Below are positions 35,349-45,096 of a DNA stretch of 64,000 nucleotides, piece by piece. The translations under genes and the position numbers were made by a program. Origin of the DNA: Sinorhizobium psoraleae (GTDB lineage: Bacteria; Pseudomonadota; Alphaproteobacteria; Rhizobiales; Rhizobiaceae); NCBI RefSeq assembly GCF_013283645.1, contig NZ_JABEKV010000001.1, forward strand, positions 372,001-436,000. Reading direction: 5' to 3'. Numbering within the stretch: the stretch's first letter is position 1; each line of letters opens with the position of its first letter. The notes below the pieces were generated by a model. It saw only the letters and a program-made list of their open reading frames with translations. It ran no database searches and had not been told where the DNA came from.

Positions 35349-37781
35349 CTAATATTCCCTCTCGAAGAAGATGCCGCCGGCAGCGGAGCCGTCACCGGCG
35401 GCTTCGCCCTTCAGCTTTACACCCCGTCCCACATCGAGATTGATCACGGCCTTGCTGGAGCCCGCGTCCTCGCCTTGCTGCAATTCGAGGTAGGTCCGGT
35501 CGTTCAGGTATTTGCCGGCGCGCACCTGCGCGCCGCCGCTCTCGTCGGTCGTTATGTCGAGATCGTCAACGCCGAGCTTGTTGCGCAGGCCGTCGAGCAC
35601 GGACGTCGAGCCACCGCCGGCGAGTTGGCTGACGGCCGAGGCGAGCTGGGCGATCTGGAATGCCGACAGGTTGGAAAGCGACCGGTTGAAGATGAGCCGC
35701 GCCAGGATCTCGTCCTGGGGCAGTGCCGGGGAGGAGGAGAACGTCACCTGCGGATTGTTGGCAGGCCCGGCGACATTGACGGTGATGGTCGTCGAACCGG
35801 CGGTGGACGTGGCGTCGAGGTCGAGGATGGGGATCAGGTCGCCGCCGAAGCTGATCCGGCCGTTGGTGAAGGTCAGTCGCTTGGCGAGAATCTCGAGGCG
35901 TCCGCGCCGCATGTCGAACCCACCGGAAACGATCGGCTGGACGGCGGTGCCGCGGATCGTCAGGTCGCCGCCGAGCTCCGCGTCGATGCCGCGCCCGCGC
36001 ACGAAGAACTGTCCCGGGGAACTGACGGCGAGATCGAAGGCGATGATGCCGCGGGCCTGGGCTCCGACCCCCGCGGAGGGATCTCTGCGCACGTCCCGTG
36101 CCATCTGCCGCACTCTGGCCGGCGCATTCCTGTGCTGGATATCGATCTCGGATAGAGAGGTGGGCAATTTTTCAGGAACGGTGATTGCCGCGCGGCGGAC
36201 GGTCAGCCGGCCGCCGAGCACCGGTGTGGCGACGAGCGGACCTTTCAGCGTCAGATCGCCGGCAAGATTTGCGGTGAAGAGCGTGCCGTCGACATAGCTC
36301 GCATTGTTGAGCCGGATTCTCAGATCCGCGGGGAAACCGGAGTCGGCTGCGATCCCGATGGTCCCACTTGCCTCGATCGAGCCGCCGGTGGCGAGATTGG
36401 TGGAAAGCCTCGAAATCGTCGCCTGCCTGCCGTCGAGCGTGACATTTGCTGCCAGGTCGTTGAAGGCGAGATTGCGCCGCACGTCGACCAGTCGGCCGCC
36501 GGCGGTCCTGATCGTACCGCTTATTTGCGGCGCCTTCGCCGAGCCGGAAAGCGAGAGATCGACAGTCGCGGAGCCGGTAAGCGTGAAACCGTTTTCTGCC
36601 ATGAGATTGGCAAGCAGCGCGAAGGGGACGTTGCCCGAGAATTTCATCGAAAGCGGCATGTTGCCGCCAAGCTCGACGGTTCCGCCGCCCCTGATGGAAA
36701 GCCCGGAAGCGCCCGACAATACGGCGTCGAGCGTGACGCGATTGTCGACGAGCCGACCTTTCGCGGTAATGTCGACCGCGCCGACGCCCGCCGAACGCAC
36801 CTGCGCCACGGAAGCGCCGCTCCACCTGAGATCGTATGCGACCACCGGCGCGGCCGGAGTTCCGTCGATGTCGACCGTTCCGGCGACCGTGCCTTCCGCA
36901 CCGACCGTGGGCGCGAAACTGTTGATAAGAGCGGCGGGCATAGCATTCAGTCGCGCCGAGAGATCGAGCTTTTCCCCCGCCGTGCCGGTGACCGTGATGG
37001 TGCCCCTCGACGCCTGGATGACGAGGTCCTTGAGACGCACGATGGTATCGTCGATCGCCACGACGGTCGGCTTGGCGAGTTTCAAGGGAATTTGCTTCGG
37101 CGTCGCCGAGAAGGAAGCAAGACGGACTTCCGTGCGGCCACCGCTGCTGGAAAGGTCGCCCTTTGCCGCGAGCGGTCCGCCGTCATATTTCCCGTCGATC
37201 GAGAAGCCCGTCCTGTCCCCCTGCTGCTCGAAAGCGAGATTGAGGCCGGAAACGCGGTTCTGCCCTTGCGCGATGCTTTCCGCCCTGACGCTGCCTCTGA
37301 TCGCGAGGGCTGCGACGTCCGCGATGCTGATGTCCGCGACGGGTTTGGCGATCGTCAGGGCATCACGCTTGATACCGCTGCCGCTCGCCTTGAGCGAAAC
37401 GGAGGTGACGCCGTTCGCAGTCCTAATCGTCGCCGAGCCGGCGAGATCGCCGGATGCCCTCTGGCCGGCTATCGCCGCCAGGAGGCCGAGATCGGGCACG
37501 TTGAAGTCGACCGATCCGTTTGGCTTGAAGTCGGGCGTCAGGTCGAGTGCGCCGGTCAGCCGGTTGTCGCCGACCTTCGCCTCCAGCGTCGGGATCGAGG
37601 TGCGGCCGTTCTCGGAAACGACGTCGGCCCGGATGTCGATCGCCTGGCCGCCGCGCGTCGAGCGAGAAGCCGGTTTTTCCCGCCTGCTGCTCGAAGGCGA
37701 GATTGAGGGCGGAGAGCCGGTTTTCTCCCTGCCCGAGGCTCTCCGCGCCGATGTTACCCCTGATTGCCAGCTTGGCGACAT
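35349..37781 (-). pseudogene. tamB: TamB (DUF490), C-terminal fragment after frameshift
   Basis: This frame holds the C-terminal 770 or so residues of TamB, the periplasm-spanning partner of TamA. Long beta-rich repeats (GGGTVELGGNMPLSM, SGTIRTAGGRLVDVRR) and the C-terminal DUF490 region ending with VNLDVGRGVKLKGEA are intact. Real coding begins at about 37660 (GGQAIDIRADVV); the first 40 codons of the open frame are out-of-frame sequence and there is no ribosome site. It has no start or membrane anchor of its own, so it is translated only if the frameshift is absent or bypassed. Confidence 0.8.
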
Positions 37782-38116
37782 CCGCGATGCTGATGTCGGC
37801 GGTGGGCCTGGCGATCGTCAGCGCATCGCGGCTGATGCTGCCGCCGTTCGCCTTGAGCGCGATCGACGTGACGCCATCGGCGCTGCGCACCGTTGCGGAA
37901 CCGGCAAGATCGCCGGATGCGGTCTGGCCGGCCATGGCGGCCAACAGGCCGAGGTTCGGCAGGTTGAAGTCGATCGTGCCGTTTGGCTTGAAGTCGGGCG
38001 TCAGGTCGAGCGCACCGGTCAGCCGGTTGTCGCCGACCTTCGCCTCCAGCGTCGGGATCGAGGTGCGGCCGTTCTCGGAAACGACGTCGGCCCGGATGTC
38101 GATCGCCTGGCCGCCG
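37191..38116. repeat. Tandem direct duplication (period 463 bp) inside tamB
   Basis: Bases about 37654-38116 and 37191-37653 are two head-to-tail copies; CGCCTGGCCGCC recurs at 37642 and 38105. About 100 bp next to the junction (37552-37653 versus 38015-38116) are identical, whereas the rest of the unit is nearer 80% identical by eye. 463 is not divisible by three, so the second copy is read out of frame. Confidence 0.85.
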
Positions 38117-39993
38117 AGGGCGCCGGTCGCGGTCAGCTTCGCCTGCGGGCTGCCGGGTTTCGCCGTCGCATCGGCATTGATCGCCAGGTCCGTCAGCGTG
38201 CGCCCGGCAAGCGTCGCGCCGCTGGAAGTCATCTGCGCCTTCACGCCGAGTTCACTGAGCGGACCGGAGATCGCGGCACGGAACGCCGCCGCGCCTCTGG
38301 CGTCGGCGAGCAGCCTGCCGATATCGGGAAGGTTTCCTTCAATATCAGCGGTCAAGGTACCGTCGGTGAGCGTGGCGGTGCCCGAGGCATCCAGTATTCC
38401 GGATTTGACGTCAAGCCCGCTCAGCCTGACGCTGCCGTCTTCGCCGGTCGCGACGTTTCCTGTTGCCGCGATCGTATTTTCGAACTTTGCGGCGATACCG
38501 GGCGGCAGAACGCCAGGCATCGCGAACAGCTTGAACGCCGCCTCGACCGTGGTTTCGGCGCGGTTCAGACTGCCGGTGACGCTGCCGCCGATACTGGCGC
38601 TTTCGATCGTCAGCGGATCGAAGCGGATGTTCTCCGGCCCGACGACGATCGTGCCGTCGAGTTTCATGGGCGCTTTGATTGCCCGGTCGAGATCGGCGCT
38701 TGCAAAACGGCTCTCTCTGACCTCGACCGTCGTCTTCAGCGGTCCGGATTGTGTTTCCAGATTGAAGGCGTCACTTTGCGCGGATAGCCGAACCGCCGCA
38801 AGGTTCATCTCCGGAAGCGAGACGGAACGGAGATCGGCGGCGATGTCGAGGATCGCCGATTGTCCGTCGCCGATCAGGGACAGATTGGCGGTGTCGATCA
38901 GCGCGCGCAGCTCGCCTTCCCTCAGCGGCCAACGAAAGTCGATGGCGCCACTGGTGCCCGCAAGGCTTGCCTGAAGATTGTTCTCGCCCTTGCTGTTGAC
39001 CGTACCGGATGCGTCGAGCGTCAATGCGCCGGTCGAAACCTTGCCGGCCTCGATCTGCACCATGCTCGATCCGTCGAAGCGGGCGGTGACATCGATGTTC
39101 GTCGTCCCCTCGAACAACGGCTTGAACCCCGCCGGCACGAGCGACACCAGGGCGCCGCCGCCGGTGACCGTCAGCCGATGCATGCCGTCGCCCGCCTGCA
39201 TATGGCGTCCATCGAGCCGGAGGATTTCGTTGCCGCCGAGCGAAGCGGTGCCTGATCCGGCCCAATCTGAAAGCGGACCCTCGCCGGTCAAGGCGATGTC
39301 GACGGCAGGCTCGCCCGGGATGCGGAGTAGCTTGGCGAGAAGCCCTCCCTTCGGTTCGGTCACCTTCGCTTCCAGTTTCAATTGATTGCCGGCCGGATCG
39401 AAGACGACATCCGCGACCGCGCGCGCGTCCGGGCGGTCGCGCTCAGCGGCATCGAGGGCAAGAGCAATGCTCGAATTCGTGGCGTTGACCCTGCCGCGCG
39501 CGGTCAGGAACTGATCTTCGCCGGCGATCGCCTTGCCGATCATGATCTCCTTGAGATCGAAGGCGTCGATCTTGACGTCGACGGGCAGCGCGAAAGTCTC
39601 CCGTACTTCCTTGGTTTCGGCAGAGGGAATGGGCGTGCGTTCCACGCGGACGGAGCCCGCGGAAATCTGGCTCGCGTCGAACCGCATCGACAGGAGTTCG
39701 GCCGGCGACCAGTTCACCGAAAGGTCCCGGACTTCCGCATAGATCCCCTCTCCGTCGAAGAGGGTGACCGTGCCGGCGGTGAAATGCCCGGTGAGCAGGG
39801 CGCCCGGATCCGAGATGCGGACGATCTGGTCGGGGGTTGCGGCGTATTTTTCGATTGCCCAGGCGACGAGCCGCGCGCCGGGCGTCGTGAAGCCGACAAA
39901 GACGGCGAGCAGGAGGAGCAGGACCACAAGAGTGCCGAGGCCGGCAAAGAAATAGCGCAGCCCAGATCGAAGGAAGCGGATGACCTGATTCAT
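37423..39993 (-). pseudogene. tamB: TamB, N-terminal fragment ending in out-of-frame sequence
   Basis: Begins MNQVIRFLRSGLRYFF with one N-terminal transmembrane anchor (LGTLVVLLLLLAVFVGF) and continues as TamB beta-rich sequence to about residue 778 (KTGFSLDA). There the frame changes at a 463-bp tandem duplication junction, giving about 78 residues of arginine-rich nonsense before a stop. The DUF490 C-terminus needed to work with TamA is lost. An authentic broken gene and an assembly artefact both fit. tamA is 92 bp upstream in the same orientation. Confidence 0.8.
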
Positions 39994-40085
39994 ATCCTAC
40001 CCATAGACCAAGTTACGCCGTTTCGGAATCGGCAGGGAACCTGCGGAAATTATCTGCCTGAACTATCAACAAAATCAGGCGCAAT

Positions 40086-42011
40086 TCAGAAGGACTGTCC
40101 GATGCCGGCATAGATGCCGTAGTCTGTCCCGCCGGGGTATTTGTTGAGCGGGACCGCAAAATCCAACCGGATCGGTCCGAAAGGAGTGGCATAGCGCAGA
40201 CCGACGCCGGCGCCGGCGCGAATGTCGGAAAAATCGGGCGTCGTATTTTCCGAAACGGTTCCGGCATCGAGGAAGGGAACGATGCCGATCGTGTCGGTAA
40301 TCGAGATGCGCGCTTCCAGCGAGCCGCTGACATAGGAGCGGCCGCCGGTGAGATCATTGTCCTCGTCGCGAGGACTGATCTCCTGAAAAGCATAGCCGCG
40401 CACCGAACCGCCGCCGCCGAGGAAGAAGCGCCGGGGCGCGGGTATGTCGACAAGTTCGTCGCCGCCGATGAGCATGCCGGCGCCAAGCTTGCCGGCAAGT
40501 ACGAAACGCTCCTCCTCGCCCAGCGCGTAATAGCCGGAGGCGGAGGCCTCGAACGAGGTGAAGAAGGTCTGTCCTTCGATCTCATAGCTCGGTTTGGCAT
40601 TGATCAGCGCCCGGTAGCCCTCGGTCGCGTTCAGCTTGTCGTCGCGGGTATCGCGGACATATTCGAGCGGGATGCTGGCGGTGAGATAGGAATTCTCTCC
40701 GAAGGCGTCGTCGACGTCGGCCCAGCTCAATTCAGCGCCGCCAGAGAATGTATCCTGTGGCGAAAGCTCGAAGGTCGCACCGGCTGCCGCGGTGATCATC
40801 TTCGCGCTGTAGGCGTCCGGATCGACGATGCTGGCTTTGACGCTCGCGGTGAAAGTCGACGCTGGCCCGAACGCGCCGGGCTTCGCGAACAGGATGCCGG
40901 CGGAATAGTCGAGGCCGCCGACGTCCGTGGTCTCGCCGATGCGGTCGACCGAGCCTTCTATTCGCAAGGATTCCGCGCGGCCGAAAAGGTTGCGGTGGCC
41001 CCAGTAGCCCTCTACGCCGACACCGTCGGTGGTCGAGACCTGGGCGCCGAAGCCGAAGTAGCGGTGCTTGCCCTCCGAGACCTCGATGTTCATCGGGATC
41101 TTGCCGTCCGGCGTGAGCGCGTCGGCTTCCTTGATGGTGACGCTCGAGAAAACGTTCAACTGACGCAGGCGCTCGGCGGCCTTGCGGATATTTTCCGGCG
41201 AATAGGGGCGGCCGTCGTTGAGGCGGGAGTAATCCCTGACGAAAACCGGATCGACGGTTTTCGTGCCGGTCACTGTGAGCTGTCCAACCGGAGCGACGGG
41301 TCCGCCGGCGGCACTGATCGTCACGTCGACGGTGGATGTGGCATGGTCCGCGACGACACTGCGTTCCGTCAGCTTCGCCAGGGGGCGGCTTTGTTCCTTC
41401 AGATCGTTCACGATCTGCTCGCCCGCTTTGATTATCAGCGTGGAGTCGGCGCGGGCGCCGCGCTTCAGATCGTAAGCGGCCGGATCGAACGCTGCGGCAT
41501 CGCCTTCGAACCTCACCGAGCCCAGCGTGAACACCGGCCCGGGCGTGACGCTGACCGAAACGGGCACAGGCCTCCCGTCCGGAAAGGACGGATCGGGCGG
41601 CAGACTGTCGACATCCTGACCGTTGATCAGAACGCTGACTGTTCCGCCGTAGCGTGCTTTCTCATAGAGGCCCGCGAGAATGCGGTCCCGGTCGTCGCGC
41701 GCCTTGATTGCAAGCCCGAGATCGCCCGATACCGGTTCTTCCCGGTCCTGGAAAAGCATCGAACTGTTCTCGAGCGCCTCCCGGAGCTCCTTGTCGTCAG
41801 TGCCGGGCTCGAACGTCAGGGCGTAGTTGACCGGGTCGATGACCTGGACCTCTTCTTCCTCGCTTTCGAAGAAGCGCATACCGAAGAGCTCGAACGCCCG
41901 GGCCTGATCGAGGGAAAGCGGGCCGAACAGTGCCGAAGCCACAACTGCGAGCGCGGTTGCTGCCTTCCAGTGCACAATGCTCGACCGTGATGGAGACATC
42001 CCTCTCCGCAT
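40086..42011 (-). CDS. tamA: Outer-membrane translocation protein TamA (BamA/Omp85 family)
   Basis: 641 residues with an N-terminal signal peptide (hydrophobic stretch ALAVVASALFGPLSL, then ARA-F), POTRA domains (GGTVSVLINGQDV; FTLGSVRFEGD; GQLTVTGTKTV) and a 16-strand Omp85 barrel. RRFFLGGGGSVRGYAFQ holds the VRGY lid motif, and the protein ends in phenylalanine (GQSF), as needed for Bam insertion. With TamB it inserts outer-membrane proteins or moves lipids. ATG 41999 is an alternative start. Its usual partner gene downstream is broken here. Confidence 0.9.
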   Translation of the reverse strand: MRRGMSPSRSSIVHWKAATALAVVASALFGPLSLDQARAFELFGMRFFESEEEEVQVIDPVNYALTFEPGTDDKELREALENSSMLFQDREEPVSGDLGLAIKARDDRDRILAGLYEKARYGGTVSVLINGQDVDSLPPDPSFPDGRPVPVSVSVTPGPVFTLGSVRFEGDAAAFDPAAYDLKRGARADSTLIIKAGEQIVNDLKEQSRPLAKLTERSVVADHATSTVDVTISAAGGPVAPVGQLTVTGTKTVDPVFVRDYSRLNDGRPYSPENIRKAAERLRQLNVFSSVTIKEADALTPDGKIPMNIEVSEGKHRYFGFGAQVSTTDGVGVEGYWGHRNLFGRAESLRIEGSVDRIGETTDVGGLDYSAGILFAKPGAFGPASTFTASVKASIVDPDAYSAKMITAAAGATFELSPQDTFSGGAELSWADVDDAFGENSYLTASIPLEYVRDTRDDKLNATEGYRALINAKPSYEIEGQTFFTSFEASASGYYALGEEERFVLAGKLGAGMLIGGDELVDIPAPRRFFLGGGGSVRGYAFQEISPRDEDNDLTGGRSYVSGSLEARISITDTIGIVPFLDAGTVSENTTPDFSDIRAGAGVGLRYATPFGPIRLDFAVPLNKYPGGTDYGIYAGIGQSF

Positions 42012-42228
42012 CCCGTTTCAGGCGACTCTCAACAAACTGCCTGCATATGCGGCAACCGCCACTATTGCATGGCAAAGTTTTCCATCTGTTAACGATCACG
42101 GCGTGCCGCATCCACCCCCGAAGCTCTGATTCGGGTCGGATTTTTGCAAAAAGGACTCATTATGTTGTCCTTCAGGCACAAAAGTCGCCATATGGCTGTG
42201 CGGCCGTCTTCGCAATCGCCCGCCGCGT

Positions 42229-43428
42229 TCAGCTCTTGAAACGAGCCGCCTCCTCGGAGCCGCTCGTGGCATCTCCCGCACTGTAGGAATGCGCGCCGGC
42301 GCCGGCGAGTTTGCCGCTGGCAACGATCAGATATTCCTCGCGGATCGGCTTGCCTTCGAACCAGCATTCCAGAATCTCTCGCGTGCCGGCGGCATAGCGC
42401 GCCTGTGCGGAGAGCGACGAACCCGAAATATGAGGCGTCATGCCGTGATGGGGCATCGACCGCCACGGGTGGTCCTTGGGCGCCGGCTGCGGGAACCACA
42501 CATCGCCGGCATAGCCAGCGAGCTGGCCGCTTGCGAGCGCCCGCGCGACCGCATCGCGATTGCAGATCTTGCCGCGCGCCGTGTTCACCAGATAGGCACC
42601 GCGCTTCATGCTGGCGATCATCGCCTCGTCGAAGAGATTTTCCGTCTCCGGGTGAAGGGGCGCGTTGATGGTGACCACATCGCAGATAGGCACCATCTCC
42701 GCCGCGGTCTGGTGGAACCTGGCGCCGAGCTCCTTCTCGAGCGAGTCCGGGAGCCGGTGTCGGTCGGTGTAGTGCAGCCTGACGTCGAACGGCTTCAGCC
42801 GGCGCAGCACCGCGGTGCCGATCCGCCCGGCGCCGACCGTGCCGATCTCCATGCCCTCGATGTCGTAGGAGCGCGCGACGCAATCGGCGATGTTCCAGCC
42901 GCCCTTCATGACCCACTGGTAGGAGGGGATATAGTTCCGCGCGAGGCTGAGGATCATCATGACCACGTGCTCGGACACGCTGATCGAGTTGCAGTAGGTC
43001 ACTTCGGCGACGGTGATGCCGTGGTCCATCGCGGCCTGCAGGTCGACATGGTCGGAGCCGATGCCGGCGGTGATCGCGAGCTTCAGCTTGCTCGCCTTGC
43101 CAATCCTTTCGGCGGTCAAATAGGCTGGCCAGAAAGGTTGCGAGATCACGATATCGGCGTCGACGAGCTCCCGTTCGAAGACGCTGTCGGGACCGTCCTT
43201 GTCCGAGGTGACGACGAGGCTATGCCCCTGACTTTCGAGAAATTTCCTCAAGCCGAGTTCGCCGGAGACGCTGCCCAGCAGTACACCCGGCTGAAAATCG
43301 ATGGCTTTCGGGGTGGGAAGCGTCTGGCCGCCGGGATAATTTTCCAGTTTCGGCAGGCCATCCCGCGCATAGGCGGTCGGATATCCATCAACCGGATCGT
43401 CATAGAGGACGCAAACGACCTTTGCCAT
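42229..43428 (-). CDS. fdh: NAD-dependent formate dehydrogenase (metal-free, D-2-hydroxyacid dehydrogenase family)
   Basis: 399 residues from ATG 43428, since AAGGGAG lies seven bases upstream; ATG 43434 would be too close to it. The N-terminal extension ending FQPGVLLGSV, the substrate loop ITAGIGSDHVDL, NSISVSEHVV, NAD site GAGRIG, NTARGK (Arg) and TPHISGSSLSAQARYAAG (His) match the Pseudomonas-type enzyme of 400 residues. It oxidises formate to CO2 with NAD+ and needs no metal. It is monocistronic and about 12 kb from the unrelated molybdenum enzyme Fds. Confidence 0.93.
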   Translation of the reverse strand: MAKVVCVLYDDPVDGYPTAYARDGLPKLENYPGGQTLPTPKAIDFQPGVLLGSVSGELGLRKFLESQGHSLVVTSDKDGPDSVFERELVDADIVISQPFWPAYLTAERIGKASKLKLAITAGIGSDHVDLQAAMDHGITVAEVTYCNSISVSEHVVMMILSLARNYIPSYQWVMKGGWNIADCVARSYDIEGMEIGTVGAGRIGTAVLRRLKPFDVRLHYTDRHRLPDSLEKELGARFHQTAAEMVPICDVVTINAPLHPETENLFDEAMIASMKRGAYLVNTARGKICNRDAVARALASGQLAGYAGDVWFPQPAPKDHPWRSMPHHGMTPHISGSSLSAQARYAAGTREILECWFEGKPIREEYLIVASGKLAGAGAHSYSAGDATSGSEEAARFKS

Positions 43429-43641
43429 TTCCATCTCCCTTCAGTGAAACGAAGAGGAAGGCCGCGAGTCTTCAAGACTGCCGGTCAATGCGGACGAACA
43501 TCAGGGCGATATGCTCTGTTGAATCTGTGGCCAGCAGGGTTGCTCCTGGCTCTCCCACGTTCGTAGAGTTGCTACTATTCCCAAGAAGGTGGAGGAGCCG
43601 GAGGCCGTTTCAAGTGGGCGGCCTTGCGCCTGGATGGTTCG

Positions 43642-43743
43642 CTACAGCGCCGTGCGTCTCTTCAGACGCACAAAGGTTGCCGTAAGAGTTTGAAATTCGG
43701 CATGTTTCCTTAAATCGGCCCCGACTTAAGGAAACATGCCGAA
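43642..43743. repeat. RIME-like element, intact, with an 18-bp perfect palindrome
   Basis: The first half is CTACAGCGCCGTGCGTCT...AGACGCAC...; the second palindrome begins TTCGGCATGTTTCCTTAA (43696) and ends with its exact complement at 43743, an 18-bp perfect stem with an inner CGG/CCG. The orientation is opposite to the copy at 1972. Confidence 0.8.
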
Positions 43744-43792
43744 GCGTAGCTGGGGCCATTCCCCGCATCGGCACCCGCCCCGACAACACAAG

Positions 43793-43817
43793 AAAAAGCC
43801 CCGGATCGCTCCGGGGC
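43793..43817 (-). terminator. Terminator of the lipoprotein gene
   Basis: GCCCCGG / CCGGGGC form a 7-bp GC stem with a six-base loop, followed on the minus strand by TTTTT. It lies 27 bp after the lipoprotein stop. Confidence 0.8.
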
Positions 43818-43843
43818 CGTTCGCTTGCGGATCGCTGCGGCGA

Positions 43844-44095
43844 TCAGCAACGGTCGATGTAACGGCGGCCGTAGCGGTCGCGGTAGTAGCATTGACCTGG
43901 CTGCTCGCTGACATGGCCGATCAACGCGCCGGATACACCGCCAATGGCCGCGCCGACCGCAGCGCCGCGTACGTTACCGGTGATCGCGCCACCGATGATC
44001 GCGCCCGATGCAGCACCGATGCCGGCGCCCTTTTCCGTCTGCGTGCAGCTTGCGACCGACAAGGCGACCAGCACAAGGGCTATGGCTTTTTTCAT
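43844..44095 (-). CDS. Small glycine-zipper outer-membrane lipoprotein
   Basis: 83 residues from ATG 44095, preceded by GGAGAGGA. The signal peptide ends in a lipobox VASC at about residue 17. The mature part has a glycine zipper (GAGIGAASGAIIGGAITG, then GAAVGAAIGG) and a short basic tail with CYYRDRYGRRY. Such 17-kDa-antigen-like or YMGG-type lipoproteins insert in or span membranes; the precise role is unknown. A terminator follows directly, so it is monocistronic. Confidence 0.82.
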   Translation of the reverse strand: MKKAIALVLVALSVASCTQTEKGAGIGAASGAIIGGAITGNVRGAAVGAAIGGVSGALIGHVSEQPGQCYYRDRYGRRYIDRC

Positions 44096-44522
44096 GTTGT
44101 CCTCTCCGATCTCTACGGATTTCAGCCTGTCGCTTCGTCCGTCCCTGGTTGGATGGCAGGTCGACCGAAACGTCGCCTTCCACTTGAACTTGCAATTCGG
44201 AAAATAACCCGCCGTCAGCGAATGTCTACTGGACCCCGGCGAATCTTCCGTCGCAAGATAATGCGATCCTTCCTGAACGGAACATGAAGGCGCTGTTCCC
44301 GACGTCACAGCCGCTGCGGAATTTTTTTGTCGTGCGCAGACCGAAACGGTTGCGACATTCCAAAAAAAAACAAATGATACAAAGCGCCGCGTCGGTCCGG
44401 GAGGAGCGGGCCACGGGCAGTGGGCATTGATATCAGTTGGCGCGTACTTCAGTCGCGTGAACGCATCTCACCCGAGTTGAAGCCGCGCTCAAGTTGGCAC
44501 TGACCGACCCCGGAGGAGCGAA
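44096..44522. other. Divergent intergenic region between lipoprotein gene and coxS
   Basis: 427 bp without a supported gene. It includes the promoters for the lipoprotein (minus) and coxS (plus), but no certain -35/-10 pair. A T-run (44323-44329) and an A-run (44363-44371) face each other with GTCG/CGAC next to them, a weak, imperfect inverted repeat. Confidence 0.4.
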
Positions 44523-45011
44523 ATGGCGAAAATAACGATGACGGTCAACGGCCGCCAGGTCAGCGGCACATGTGATGACCGCACGCTGCTGGTGCACTTT
44601 ATCCGCGAAAATCTCGGACTAACCGGCACACATGTCGGCTGCGACACGTCGCAGTGCGGCGCCTGCGTCATCCATATGGACGGGCTGTCGGTCAAAAGCT
44701 GTTCCATCCTTGCGGTGCAGGCGGCAGGCTCGTCGATCACGACCATCGAAGGCTTGGCCAAAGACGGCGAACTTCATCCGGTCCAGGCAGCGTTCAAGGC
44801 GCATCACGGGCTGCAGTGCGGTTTTTGCACGCCCGGCATGGTGATGACGGCTGTCGACATGATCGCCCGGCACGGCAGCGGCCTCGACGAGGCGACGGTG
44901 CGCTCCGAGCTCGAGGGCAATATCTGTCGCTGTACCGGCTATCACAACATCGTCAAGGCGATTCTCGCCGCCGCGGCCGAAATGGGCGGCGCTCGCCAGG
45001 CGGCCGAATGA
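44523..45011 (+). CDS. coxS: CO-dehydrogenase-like small subunit, 2Fe-2S (CoxS)
   Basis: 162 residues behind GGAGGAGCG. Two [2Fe-2S] centres are visible: the plant-ferredoxin type ([10 protein letters not shown]) and the second, all-helical one ([17 protein letters not shown]). It carries electrons from the molybdenum centre in CoxL to the FAD subunit CoxM. It is the first gene of coxSLM; 85 bp separate it from coxL. Confidence 0.92.
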   Translation: MAKITMTVNGRQVSGTCDDRTLLVHFIRENLGLTGTHVGCDTSQCGACVIHMDGLSVKSCSILAVQAAGSSITTIEGLAKDGELHPVQAAFKAHHGLQCGFCTPGMVMTAVDMIARHGSGLDEATVRSELEGNICRCTGYHNIVKAILAAAAEMGGARQAAE

Positions 45012-45096
45012 TGCGCTTTCAGGGGGGCGAAGGAAAATCGTCCGCTACGGATTTCGTCGCAGCACTTTCACTGAATATCTCGGGAGGAGATAGGCA

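Larger units (their letters stand above)
43429..43843. other. Intergenic region with RIME element and lipoprotein terminator
   Basis: 415 bp without a supported gene. It holds the upstream region of fdh (minus strand; no certain promoter seen), the RIME at 43642-43743 and the terminator at 43793-43817. The short open frames in it overlap the palindromes and have no ribosome sites. Confidence 0.6.

Noticed and set aside
44500..44520. TGGCAC at 44494 as a sigma54 promoter for coxS
   Set aside because: The -12 element TTGC is missing at the required spacing; the bases there read GACCCC.
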